From: JANYLB01 sp963837715
GTDB taxonomy: Bacteria > Actinomycetota > Acidimicrobiia > IMCC26256 > JANYLB01
Length of the DNA stretch: 64,000 nucleotides
Direction of reading: 5' to 3'
Assembly: GCA_963837715.1 (NCBI GenBank)
Contig: CAWIOF010000002.1
Span: forward strand, 1,984,001-2,048,000
Part shown: positions 34,351-41,602 of the stretch, piece after piece
Layout of the letters: each line of letters starts with the position of its first letter
Position numbering within the stretch: position 1 is the first letter of the stretch
Notes under the pieces: model-generated
What the model saw: the letters and a program-made list of their open reading frames with translations, nothing else
Database searches by the model: none
Told to the model about the DNA's origin: nothing
Position numbers and translations under genes: made by a program

Positions 34351-35019
34351 TCAGACCGACCGAACCGCATCGGAACCCGAGGTCTCGGATCTCGGACCGG
34401 TCCCGCTCGGTCCGGGTTCGGACGACGGAGGCGCTGACCCTTCTACCCCGGCCTCACGCTTGGGTCGCTCGAGAAGCGCCTCGAACAACTCCCGATAGCG
34501 GTGCATGGCGTCGAACATCTTGACGACCGTGACCGAGCCGTCTTCGGTTGCCCGGAAGGTCGCGTACGCCTCCCGGTACGGGTCGGCAAGCTCGGCGTGG
34601 GCCATGGACAACGCCCGAGCGCGAGTCTCGAAGCCACCGTCGGGAAATCCGCGTTCGCGCATCAGCGCCGAGATCAGGTGCTCGGATTCGCGTACCGAGT
34701 ACGAGGGATCCTCGAGGAAGCGGTACTGGATCTCTTTCCAGCGTTCGGTCATCTCGTCGCGACTGTCCGGCGACACTCGGTCGAGCTCCATCTCCCGGAA
34801 CCGGTGAATGCGCTCGTCGAGCTCAGCCTCAGCGGCTTTCCGTCCGAGACGCGCGACGGTTGCGTCGTAGTCATCACCGAATTGACGACGAAGCGCCTCA
34901 GTGTGGCTCCGCCGTGCCGAACGTCGACGAACCATCACCCCAATCAGCAACGCCCCGAGCACAACTACTGCGGCGAGAACGACTCCGAGAACAATCCACT
35001 CGCGTGTCTCCAGGTCCAT
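34351..35019 (-). CDS. Conserved actinobacterial membrane-anchored protein of unknown function
   Basis: A 222-residue protein with one N-terminal helix (WIVLGVVLAAVVVLGALLIG) followed by a long charged helical region. ALRRQFGDDYDATVARLGRK, AEAELDERIHRFREMEL and RWKEIQYRFLEDPSYSVRES recur in many actinobacterial proteins that I recognise by pattern but cannot name. The C-terminus is Ser/Pro-rich. ATG 35019 has GGAGG at ideal spacing. A candidate sigma-B/F-type promoter lies at 35081-35105 and an 8-base-pair hairpin (35039-35059) in the leader. Confidence 0.7.
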   Translation of the reverse strand: MDLETREWIVLGVVLAAVVVLGALLIGVMVRRRSARRSHTEALRRQFGDDYDATVARLGRKAAEAELDERIHRFREMELDRVSPDSRDEMTERWKEIQYRFLEDPSYSVRESEHLISALMRERGFPDGGFETRARALSMAHAELADPYREAYATFRATEDGSVTVVKMFDAMHRYRELFEALLERPKREAGVEGSAPPSSEPGPSGTGPRSETSGSDAVRSV

Positions 35020-35038
35020 GGGGCCTCCTTACATGGCC

Positions 35039-35059
35039 GGAGCGGCCGGTCGCCGCTCC
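35039..35059 (-). other. Hairpin in the leader of the 34351-35019 gene
   Basis: GGAGCGGC (35039-35046) and GCCGCTCC (35052-35059) form a perfect 8-base-pair stem with a 5-base loop between the candidate promoter and the ribosome binding site. The rest of 35106-35358 shows nothing recognisable. Confidence 0.5.
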
Positions 35060-35080
35060 TGAACACCTCGTTTCTCGTTT

Positions 35081-35105
35081 CTACCCATGGTCCTCGTCAA
35101 CGAAC
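35081..35105 (-). promoter_or_regulatory. Candidate sigma-B/F-type promoter for the 34351-35019 gene
   Basis: Minus-strand GTTC (35105-35102), 15 bases, GGGTAG (35086-35081). One mismatch from GTTT in the upstream box. It would give a leader of about 50 bases. Confidence 0.4.
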
Positions 35106-35358
35106 CACGACACCGCGGGCTCTCCCCTCGCCCGTCGTGGGGCTCAGCACCTCGGCGCTACCGCATAGTCCGGACAAGATCTTCGCCACCGCACGTCGTT
35201 GTGGGCGAGACCGGCACGATGAGACGAGCCAGGGTTCGCCCGCGGAGGCCATGACGTCCTCAGACCATGATGTCGGCGGGCGCTGTCGCGGCCGACTCGC
35301 CGTCGACTATCCAGCCTCGGGCCAGGCACCCGCGGCCGATGCACGCGTCGAGGCACGT

Positions 35359-35383
35359 GTTTGGGCGGGCAAGATCGGGGTAC
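35359..35383 (+). promoter_or_regulatory. Sigma-B/F-type promoter for a small membrane peptide
   Basis: GTTT (35359-35362), exactly 15 bases, GGGTAC (35378-35383), a full consensus match. The ATG of the peptide begins at 35393, about where transcription should start, so the message is probably leaderless. Confidence 0.55.
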
Positions 35384-35392
35384 AGGCACTCC

Positions 35393-35470
35393 ATGGGATA
35401 TGGAATCATCGGAATTCTCGTCATCGTGCTGCTGATCCTCGCGATCATCTACTTCGCACGACGGGCCTAG
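35393..35470 (+). CDS. 25-residue single-helix membrane peptide
   Basis: ATG 35393 to TAG 35470 encodes MGYG, then a continuous hydrophobic helix (GILVIVLLILAIIYFA) and RRA. Its form (Gly-rich start, one helix, basic end) matches short peptides I have seen in other actinobacterial genomes, but no function is known to me. It has a consensus sigma-B/F-type promoter and no Shine-Dalgarno, consistent with leaderless translation. Length and hydrophobicity are not accidental-looking, but such a short frame cannot be proved from sequence alone. Confidence 0.6.
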   Translation: MGYGIIGILVIVLLILAIIYFARRA

Positions 35471-35580
35471 CTGAGACTCGCGCGGTCGGAGAACCGCAGC
35501 GTCGCCGGAGACTCCCGAGCGCCGCCCGGACTTCGTGACACGGTTGCGTTTTCGTTGGATACGGCCTGCGGAGGTGCTCC

Positions 35581-35922
35581 ATGTTGGATGACGGATACGA
35601 CATCGCCGTCGTACATCTCGATGGCCGAGCGGAGATTCGCCTCGTCGGCGAGTTCGACCTCGCCGCGGCCGCTGATCTCAGTCGGGAGTTGCTCGGAGGG
35701 TTGACGGCCGCGAAGTCCGTCGTCGTCGACATGAGCGAAGTCACATTCATCGACTCGTCAGCGCTCGCGGTGTTCGTGCGTTCCTACAAGTTCGCAGCGG
35801 AGAAGGGAACGACCTTCCGGCTCGTGAATGCGTCTGGGCACAGCGCGAGGGTGCTCGTCATCACGGGCCTCGACGCGATCCTCGTCGATCGCGCGCGTCC
35901 GACCGACGCGGGAGCGACGTGA
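35581..35922 (+). CDS. Second RsbV-type STAS anti-sigma antagonist
   Basis: A 113-residue STAS domain. EIRLVGEFDLAAAADLSREL and VVDMSEVTFIDSSALAVFV carry the phosphorylatable serine region; the EVTFIDSSAL block is identical to that of the protein encoded at 3928-4251. GGAGG lies eight bases before the ATG. It stands apart from any kinase gene, so it probably responds to an RsbW-type kinase elsewhere, perhaps the one at 3407-3778. It is convergent with the toxin-antitoxin remnant. Confidence 0.88.
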   Translation: MLDDGYDIAVVHLDGRAEIRLVGEFDLAAAADLSRELLGGLTAAKSVVVDMSEVTFIDSSALAVFVRSYKFAAEKGTTFRLVNASGHSARVLVITGLDAILVDRARPTDAGAT

Positions 35923-35957
35923 CCGCGCGGGAGGCTGGCCGCGCGAGGTCCGGATCC

Positions 35958-36155
35958 TCCCAAACGCGCGGCCAGCTCGGGCGAGAGGTTCTGATCGATC
36001 AGGAACTTCACGCGCCCCGGCGGAGGGGCAGCTCACGCTCGCGCACGGCCTCAGCGGCGCAACGGAGGGCCTCGGCCACGTCTTCGAGCTCGAGGTCGGG
36101 GTGCTCAGCGACGATCTCCGGGATCGCCTCGGTCGGCGGCGGACAAGCCTCTGAC
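35958..36155 (-). pseudogene. DUF433/DUF5615 toxin-antitoxin remnant beside tRNA-Val
   Basis: The minus strand first reads PEIVAEHPDLELEDVAEALR and RERELPLRRGA ending in TGA, a DUF433 antitoxin C-terminus. A GTG overlapping that stop starts KFLIDQNLSPELAARLG, the N-terminus of a DUF5615 (PIN-like) toxin. The antitoxin has lost its N-terminal half at about 36155, twelve bases from the tRNA CCA end, and the toxin stops matching at about 35958 where the STAS gene begins. Both genes are therefore truncated; this is a scar of a larger module. Confidence 0.75.
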
Positions 36156-36166
36156 CTGCGGTCTCG

Positions 36167-36243
36167 TGGTGGGCGCTGAGGGACTCGAACCCCCGACCCC
36201 CTCCTTGTAAGGGAGGTGCTCTAACCAGCTGAGCTAAGCGCCC
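36167..36243 (-). tRNA. tRNA-Val (anticodon UAC)
   Basis: The minus-strand cloverleaf has acceptor stem GGGCGCT/AGCGCCC, a D-arm with TAGCTCAGCTGGTTAGAGCA, anticodon stem CCTCC/GGAGG with loop CTTACAA (anticodon TAC at 36209-36207), T-loop GGTTCGAGTCC, discriminator A and an encoded CCA (36169-36167). It is the only tRNA in the window. Confidence 0.95.
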
Positions 36244-36389
36244 GGAGGCGTCAACGCTACCGGCCGGTGAGCAGATTGACCGCCGGTGGGCCGGGGTTCG
36301 CCGTCGGGACGCCGGGGGGACGAACGTCCCGACGAACACCTTGCGTCACCCCGACCCACCGTGTTGGCGGATTGGTGCGGTGTGGGAGA

Positions 36390-36704
36390 TCACGCTGTGC
36401 GGACGTTGATCTCCCACTCCATGATCACGGGAGGGCTGACCTTCGGTGGCCGACCCCGCTTGCGCTTCTGGGCGATGACCTTGCCGTTCACGATGATCTC
36501 CCCGCCCCAGACGCCCCACGGCTCCCGCCGCTCGATCGCCGCGTCGAGGCACTCCTCGCGCACGACGCATCCCCGGCAGAAGGCCTTCGCCCGAGCCATG
36601 TCGTCCAGCTGCTCGGAGAAGAACAGCGTGGTCAATGACGCGGACCCGTCGGCACACCGGGCCTCGTCCCGCCACTCTTCGTCTTCGAACTCGACTGCGT
36701 ACAT
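36390..36704 (-). CDS. whiB7: WhiB7-type iron-sulfur transcriptional regulator
   Basis: A 104-residue WhiB protein. Four cysteines for the [4Fe-4S] cluster are at C17, C43, C46 (FCRGCVV) and C52. The turn EPWGVWGGEI is followed by KRKRGRPPK, an AT-hook, which is the mark of WhiB7 rather than other WhiB proteins. WhiB7 binds SigA and activates intrinsic antibiotic-resistance genes. GGGGAAG precedes the ATG. The long upstream leader with a small ORF and hairpin supports the WhiB7 call, since mycobacterial whiB7 is controlled by leader attenuation. Confidence 0.82.
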   Translation of the reverse strand: MYAVEFEDEEWRDEARCADGSASLTTLFFSEQLDDMARAKAFCRGCVVREECLDAAIERREPWGVWGGEIIVNGKVIAQKRKRGRPPKVSPPVIMEWEINVRTA

Positions 36705-36800
36705 CCCGCTACTTCCCCTGCATCTCTCGTGTCGGTGTCTGCTGTGTGTGCTGGTCGCGCGTCGTCGGTTGGTGGTCGGAAAGGGTCCCGAACAGCAGAA

Positions 36801-36826
36801 AGGCCGCCGGGTTGCCCCGACGGCCT
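36801..36826 (-). terminator. Candidate attenuator hairpin in the whiB7 leader
   Basis: Minus-strand AGGCCGTCGGG and CCCGGCGGCCT pair at 10 of 11 positions around a short loop, followed by TTTCTG. It lies 96 bases upstream of the whiB7 ATG. A smaller stem (GCAGC-GAA-GCTGC, about 36839-36851) sits between it and the leader ORF stop. This geometry fits a conditional terminator. Confidence 0.6.
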
Positions 36827-36851
36827 GGTGACTCCTTCGCAGCTTCGCTGC

Positions 36852-36944
36852 TCAGGGAGAGATCACCGGACGCCGGGGCCGCACGTGCTTGCGGTCGGCA
36901 TTCACGCCAGTGAGCGGCGTGATCGACCACGAGCACGGGGCCAT
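36852..36944 (-). CDS. Leader ORF upstream of whiB7 (30 residues)
   Basis: ATG 36944 to TGA 36852 encodes 30 residues beginning MAPCSWS and ending RPRRPVISP. CCCGGAGCC gives a GGAG eight bases before the ATG. The stop lies directly in front of the two leader hairpins, so ribosome stalling or termination here could decide whether the hairpin at 36801-36826 forms. The Arg/Pro-rich end would be sensitive to ribosome inhibition. The rest of 36945-37133 contains an AT-richer patch (about 37096-37110) that may hold the promoter. Confidence 0.5.
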   Translation of the reverse strand: MAPCSWSITPLTGVNADRKHVRPRRPVISP

Positions 36945-37133
36945 GGCGAAGGCTCCGGGCACCGCGACGCGCGCGTCCGACACCGGGGCCTGGTACTGCG
37001 GCCGTGCGTCGAAGGTGCTCATCGGGTGGGTCTCCGGGTCGGTGTCGGGTGAATCGAGTCTGCAGTGTACAACGGCATCCGCGGTGGCGGACTGAAATTA
37101 GACAATCAGACCGGCCGGGGCGGGTCAACCGAA

Positions 37134-37814
37134 TTACCGGGTGCCCACCAGCAGGTGATGGGGATGCAGGTAGCCGCGGTCGAGTGACACCTCAGCGACT
37201 GCGAGCCCGCTGCCCTCCAGCCAGGCCCGCATCTCGGCGGGAGCCACGAACGTGAAGTCGGTCGCCTCGCTGGCGGTGAAGCCGACGACCTTCACGGCCA
37301 GCGTCTCCTGGGCCTGGTTCCACCGGGCCTTCCACCGGGGCGAGGGCGCCATCTCCTTCACCAGGAGCCGACCGCCGGGTGCGAGCTGCGCGGCCGCCCG
37401 CTCGACGAGCTCACGCTGCGCCGACGCGGGGAGCAGGTAGAGCACATCGACGATCGTGATCGCGTCCCACGGTCCCTCGGGTACCGCGCCACCTGGCGCG
37501 ACCTGGAGCGTGAGCGTCCCACCGCCGGCCCGCACGCCGTCGACGACGGCCGCGGCGTCGACGAGCTTGCGTTCGTCGAGGTCGACGCCGACGACGCGAC
37601 GATCAGCCGCTCCGAGCGCGAGGTACGACGCGAAGAGGCCGTGACCGCATCCGATGTCGAGCACCGCGCCGCGCGGCGGCACGCGCGCCGCGATCTCCGC
37701 CAGCGGACACGTCCGCCACCGCGCGTGCACGTGGAGACGCATCGCGAGCGGCGCGTCGGTGAAGAGCGCGAGCGCGGCACGACCACTCGGTGGAACGGGG
37801 GTGAACGCGCTCAC
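37134..37814 (-). CDS. Class I SAM-dependent methyltransferase
   Basis: About 226 residues. The SAM-binding motif is AVLDIGCGHGLFASYLALG, with the acidic residue in VVGVDLDERKL and ITIVDVLYLLP as motif II. A hydrophobic N-terminal helix region (RAALALFTDAPLAMRLHVHA) precedes the fold. GTG 37814 overlaps the stop of the GT2-YdjC fusion gene. It is the last gene of the minus-strand glycolipid-like cluster, so the methyl acceptor may be a lipid or sugar product of its neighbours (inference). Confidence 0.8.
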   Translation of the reverse strand: MSAFTPVPPSGRAALALFTDAPLAMRLHVHARWRTCPLAEIAARVPPRGAVLDIGCGHGLFASYLALGAADRRVVGVDLDERKLVDAAAVVDGVRAGGGTLTLQVAPGGAVPEGPWDAITIVDVLYLLPASAQRELVERAAAQLAPGGRLLVKEMAPSPRWKARWNQAQETLAVKVVGFTASEATDFTFVAPAEMRAWLEGSGLAVAEVSLDRGYLHPHHLLVGTR

Positions 37815-39529
37815 GCCGTCGGAACGAGATCCGCGAAGGTGCCGAGCGTGAAACCCTGGCGGGCCACGACATAGCGGGCCGCCGGACCCGTGAGCACCGC
37901 GAGCTCGTCGCCCCAGCGGTACCCCCACCGGTAGCGGACGCGTTCCGGGTCGCGCCGCTCTCCGGGGTGCGCCCACAGTTCGAGCGTCGGATGGCCGGTT
38001 GCGGAGAGTCGGTCGAGCGCCCGCGCCAACGCGGCCCCGTCGAGCCGGCCCGACGGATCGAGGCCGCCCGACGCCTCGGGATACGCGACGCCGATCTCGT
38101 CGGCCCGATGCTCGAGCGCGACCGCGAGGCGGTCGGTCCCGAGCGCGAGGACCGGTCCCCCGCTGCCGTAGGGCACCCGCACGGCTGCGATCCCCTGCTC
38201 CCCGGCGAGCTCGAGCACCACTTCCCGGACGATCGGCCAGAGGTGCAGGTGCTGGTGGGTGTCGAGGTGGCTGATCGGGATCCCCAGCCCCTCCACCCGT
38301 TCGAACTGGGCCGTGAACTCCCGCCGGAGGTCGTCGGGATCGACCTTGCCCGCGAGCGCGCGGGCGGTGAACTGGCGCCAGGACCCGGGCAGCCGACCCC
38401 TGCGGTCGACGAGGGTCGGGATCTCGGCCGCGGCGAGCAACGGTGGATCCTCCCCCACCGCCGCGAGGTGCACACCGACACCCAGGGTCGGCACCTCGGC
38501 GAGCAGCGGTGCGGTGCGTTCGAACGCCGGGCCGACCGCGAGGACCGAGGTGCTCGTGACGATGCCCTCCCGGTGCGCCTGGAGGATCCCGTTCGAGATC
38601 CCGGCGGTGAGACCGAAGTCGTCGGCGTTCACGATGAGGAGCCGGGCTGCCGCGTCGGGATCCGGTGTGATCGACGGGCGGGTCCGGCCCCGCGCCGCCG
38701 CCCGCGGTTCCGCCGGCGCTCGTTCGGCCGTGAGCCCGGGCAGCGGGCGCAATCGCTGCAGCTCGCGGTACGAGCTCAGCAGATCGCCCGCCATCATGAA
38801 GATGTCGGGGGGCGACGACAGCGTCGATACCCCGCGCTTGCGCGGGAAGTAGTCGACACCGAACTGGATGATGCGAAAGCCTGTGCGCTCGGCTCGGACG
38901 AGCAACTCGGCGTCGATGAACGACTTGTTGCTCGTGAGCTCGAGTTGACCGAGCACCGAACGACGACACAGCTTGAACGGGAAGTTGACGTCGCGGACAC
39001 CGAGGCCGAACGCCGAGCGGATGAGCGCGTTCCAGCCCATGGAGTAGACGTACTGACGCGGGCCTTCCCCGTAGCGGTTGTGCCGGTAGGCGCTCACGAG
39101 ATCGGCCCGGTGCGAGCGCATCAGGCGCAGGGCTCGCTGCAGCTCCGCGAGGTCGCAGGGAAGGTCGGCGTGCGTGTAGAGCACGAGGTCGCCGGTGGCC
39201 GCCGCGAAGCCGGTGCGGAGGGCTCCACCGACCCCGCGGTTCTCCTCGTGGTGGACCACGTGCACGCGGCGCTCGCTCACCGCGGTCTTGTCGACGATCT
39301 CACCCGAGAGATCGGTCGAGGCGTCGTCGACCACGAGCACCTCGAAGTCGGCGATCTCGCCCTCGCCGCAGAGCCACTCCCCGACTTCGAGCGCGGCGTG
39401 CAGGGTGGCGGGAACGATCGCTTCCTCGTTCCACATCGGGAACAGGATCGTGAGGGTCTCGCGGGCTGGATCCAACCTGTCCAGGCTACCGACCGGCCCC
39501 CGGCCCGACGGGGAAGTTCGCGGTCGCAC
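37811..39529 (-). CDS. Fusion of a family-2 glycosyltransferase and a YdjC/ChbG-type deacetylase
   Basis: Up to 572 residues. About 25-255 is a GT2 domain like dolichyl-phosphate mannose synthase: LFPMWNEEAIVPATL, FEVLVVDDASTDLSGEIV and VLYTHADLPCDL. After a Pro/Ala-rich linker (about 265-290) a YdjC/HpnK-like carbohydrate deacetylase follows with LLIVNADDFGLTAGISNGI and ISHLDTHQHLHLWPIV as metal ligands. Together they would transfer a sugar and deacetylate a sugar, perhaps on a polyprenyl or hopanoid-type carrier. The GTG at 39529 is uncertain; a TTG at 39475 is nearer the fold. Neighbours are a PIG-V-like transferase and a methyltransferase. Confidence 0.82.
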   Translation of the reverse strand: MRPRTSPSGRGPVGSLDRLDPARETLTILFPMWNEEAIVPATLHAALEVGEWLCGEGEIADFEVLVVDDASTDLSGEIVDKTAVSERRVHVVHHEENRGVGGALRTGFAAATGDLVLYTHADLPCDLAELQRALRLMRSHRADLVSAYRHNRYGEGPRQYVYSMGWNALIRSAFGLGVRDVNFPFKLCRRSVLGQLELTSNKSFIDAELLVRAERTGFRIIQFGVDYFPRKRGVSTLSSPPDIFMMAGDLLSSYRELQRLRPLPGLTAERAPAEPRAAARGRTRPSITPDPDAAARLLIVNADDFGLTAGISNGILQAHREGIVTSTSVLAVGPAFERTAPLLAEVPTLGVGVHLAAVGEDPPLLAAAEIPTLVDRRGRLPGSWRQFTARALAGKVDPDDLRREFTAQFERVEGLGIPISHLDTHQHLHLWPIVREVVLELAGEQGIAAVRVPYGSGGPVLALGTDRLAVALEHRADEIGVAYPEASGGLDPSGRLDGAALARALDRLSATGHPTLELWAHPGERRDPERVRYRWGYRWGDELAVLTGPAARYVVARQGFTLGTFADLVPTA

Positions 39530-39538
39530 CCGTCGGGG

Positions 39539-40756
39539 TCAGGACAGGTAGACGAAGTGGGAGTAGAGGATCAGACAGCCGAACATCAGCGCGGCACTCA
39601 CCCCGAGGTAGACCCGCGAGACGACCGGGCGCGGTTCGAGCCACAGGCCGATGATTGCGAGGCACGGAAAGGCGGCGAGCCCGTAACGGCCCATCCCACC
39701 GAAGTCCTTCGTCGAGATCGCGGGGAGGAGCACGATCACCAGCGCGTAGGCCCCGTACCCCCATCCGAAGCGACGGATCACCGCGGGGACGAGCAGCAGC
39801 AGACCCAGGGTGATCAGCCCCTGGGCCACGAGCGCAACGTCGAGCGTGCCGTAGGGCGGATGGATGATCCGTGATCCGAGCGCGAGCTTGAACCAGGTGT
39901 GGACACCCGGAGCCTGCTCCCACCCTGCTGCACCCGCGACCTTCTCGAATGCGAGCGGGTCGTCGAAGCGATCCCAGAGGTACGCCATGTATCCGACGAG
40001 GCCGAGCCCCGCGAGGAGCACGCCGAAGTCGCGCAGCCGAAGCCGGCTCAGCGCCAATCGACGCGGGAACCACGGGATGCGCGTCACCGACTCCCCGAGG
40101 GAACGCACGCGCGTGAACGGTGAGCCGACCAGCACGCCCTCCCGTTCGAGTACCCGCACGACGAGGCCGACGAGCACCGCCGCGCCGACGGGTCGCGTCG
40201 CGGTCGCGACGATCCCGACCAGTCCGGCCAGGACGGGTTGGTCCTTCTCGAGCAGCAGGAACGCACCGAGGACGGCGGCGATGAAGAGGGCGTCGCCGTA
40301 GACCGCGCCGAAGAGGTAGAAGGCGAACGGGTAGGTGAGCATGACGGCGAGTGCGAACGCCGCGGCGCGGGTCCCGATCCGCGCCACACACCAGCGGAAG
40401 AACATCACCGCCACGCCGAGCCCGCACCCGAGCGACACGAGGATCGCCGCGCGCGCCTGGTCGCCGATCAGCGCGCCGCCGGCCCGGATCGCCAGGGGGT
40501 AGCCCGGGAAGAACGCCACCGGCGACTGCCGGTCAGGACCAAAGTAGGAGTACCCCGATCTCGCGATGCCGAGGTACCAGTCGGCGTCCCACCGGGCCCA
40601 GCCCTCGAGGAACGGACGGTTCGGGTATCGCGCTGGATGCGCGAGGAGATGGGCCGGGTTGTTCCACCACCACTCGACCGACACCCCGACGACCACCCAT
40701 GCGATCGCCGCGATCGCGACGAAGAGCAGTACCGGGAACCAGCGGCGGGTCACCAT
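39539..40756 (-). CDS. PIG-V/GPI-mannosyltransferase-like integral membrane glycosyltransferase
   Basis: A 405-residue protein with about ten hydrophobic segments. The conserved luminal-loop motif WARWDADWYLGIARSGYS followed by VAFFPGYPLAIRAGG matches the PIG-V (GPI mannosyltransferase II-like) family, GT-C fold enzymes that use polyprenyl-phosphate sugars. The GT2 domain of the next gene resembles the synthase that would make such a donor. It starts at ATG 40756, 30 bases after the inositol-phosphatase stop. A mannosylated inositol lipid is an attractive product, given two inositol-phosphatase-like genes upstream (inference). Confidence 0.8.
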   Translation of the reverse strand: MVTRRWFPVLLFVAIAAIAWVVVGVSVEWWWNNPAHLLAHPARYPNRPFLEGWARWDADWYLGIARSGYSYFGPDRQSPVAFFPGYPLAIRAGGALIGDQARAAILVSLGCGLGVAVMFFRWCVARIGTRAAAFALAVMLTYPFAFYLFGAVYGDALFIAAVLGAFLLLEKDQPVLAGLVGIVATATRPVGAAVLVGLVVRVLEREGVLVGSPFTRVRSLGESVTRIPWFPRRLALSRLRLRDFGVLLAGLGLVGYMAYLWDRFDDPLAFEKVAGAAGWEQAPGVHTWFKLALGSRIIHPPYGTLDVALVAQGLITLGLLLLVPAVIRRFGWGYGAYALVIVLLPAISTKDFGGMGRYGLAAFPCLAIIGLWLEPRPVVSRVYLGVSAALMFGCLILYSHFVYLS

Positions 40757-40786
40757 TCGGTCAGATGTCGTAGCACCGACCGGGGC

Positions 40787-41602
40787 TCATCCCGGCGATG
40801 GACTGCCGGAGCCCGTCGGCCCGGGTGCGACGATGTCGAGGATCCGGGCGTGCACCTCCGGGTTCCCCACCACGATGTTCCCGCTGTCGAGCCAGGCACC
40901 GTCGTCGCCGTTCCAGTCGGTGACGCGCCCGCCCGCCTCCTCCACCAGCAACGCGCCGGCGGCGACGTCCCACGGGCCGAGCGCCAACTCGAAGTAGCCG
41001 TCGAACGAACCTGATGCGACCCAAGCGAGGTCGAGGCTCGCGGCGCCGGCCCGGCGGAGGTCTTCGAACGCGGCCAGGGCCGACTCGAACATCGGGAGGT
41101 AGCCCGGGAGCAGGTCGGCGCGTCGGAACGGGAACCCGGTCGCGCACACCGCCTGGGCTGCCGGACGGGTGCTGACCGAGAGGCGCTCGCCGTTGCGGTG
41201 TGCTCCTCCGCCGCGCACGGCGGTGTAGGTGTCGCCGAGCATCGGCGCGTGCACCACTCCCACGATCGGTTTGCCGTCGGCGACGAGTCCGATCGACACG
41301 CCGACGACGGGGAAGTGATGCAGGAAGTTCGTGGTGCCGTCGAGCGGATCGACGAGCCAGCCGAGCGCGGCTCGTTCGCCGCCTTCCTCCTCCCCGAACA
41401 CCGGGATGCTCGGCGCCCCTTCGGTGAGGATCGTCCGCACAGCCCGTTCGCTGTTCATGTCGATGTCGCTGACCCAGTCGCCGACCGCTTTCGACCGTGC
41501 CGCCGGAGGGTCGTCGAACGACCGCGCGACGATCTCGCCCCCGGCCCGCGACGCGGCGACGGCCAGCGCGAGCAACGCCTCGAGATCGAGTCGGTCGCTC
41601 AC
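40787..41602 (-). CDS. Inositol monophosphatase family protein (copy 1)
   Basis: About 271 residues. Metal sites are visible: FGEEEGGERA, the FIG motif WLVDPLDGTTNFLHHFPVVG and LGPWDVAAGALLVEEAGG. These are intact in the order and spacing of suhB/impA enzymes, which hydrolyse inositol-1-phosphate, histidinol phosphate or PAP. GTG 41602 overlaps the stop of the second copy as GTGA. The long spurious frame upstream of it is antisense-like. Active-site conservation suggests a working phosphatase. Confidence 0.87.
   Translation of the reverse strand: MSDRLDLEALLALAVAASRAGGEIVARSFDDPPAARSKAVGDWVSDIDMNSERAVRTILTEGAPSIPVFGEEEGGERAALGWLVDPLDGTTNFLHHFPVVGVSIGLVADGKPIVGVVHAPMLGDTYTAVRGGGAHRNGERLSVSTRPAAQAVCATGFPFRRADLLPGYLPMFESALAAFEDLRRAGAASLDLAWVASGSFDGYFELALGPWDVAAGALLVEEAGGRVTDWNGDDGAWLDSGNIVVGNPEVHARILDIVAPGPTGSGSPSPG

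Noticed and set aside
36705..37133. Known riboswitch class (SAM or c-di-AMP) in the whiB7 leader
   Set aside because: I could not match conserved riboswitch cores; the ORF-plus-hairpin reading explains the leader better.
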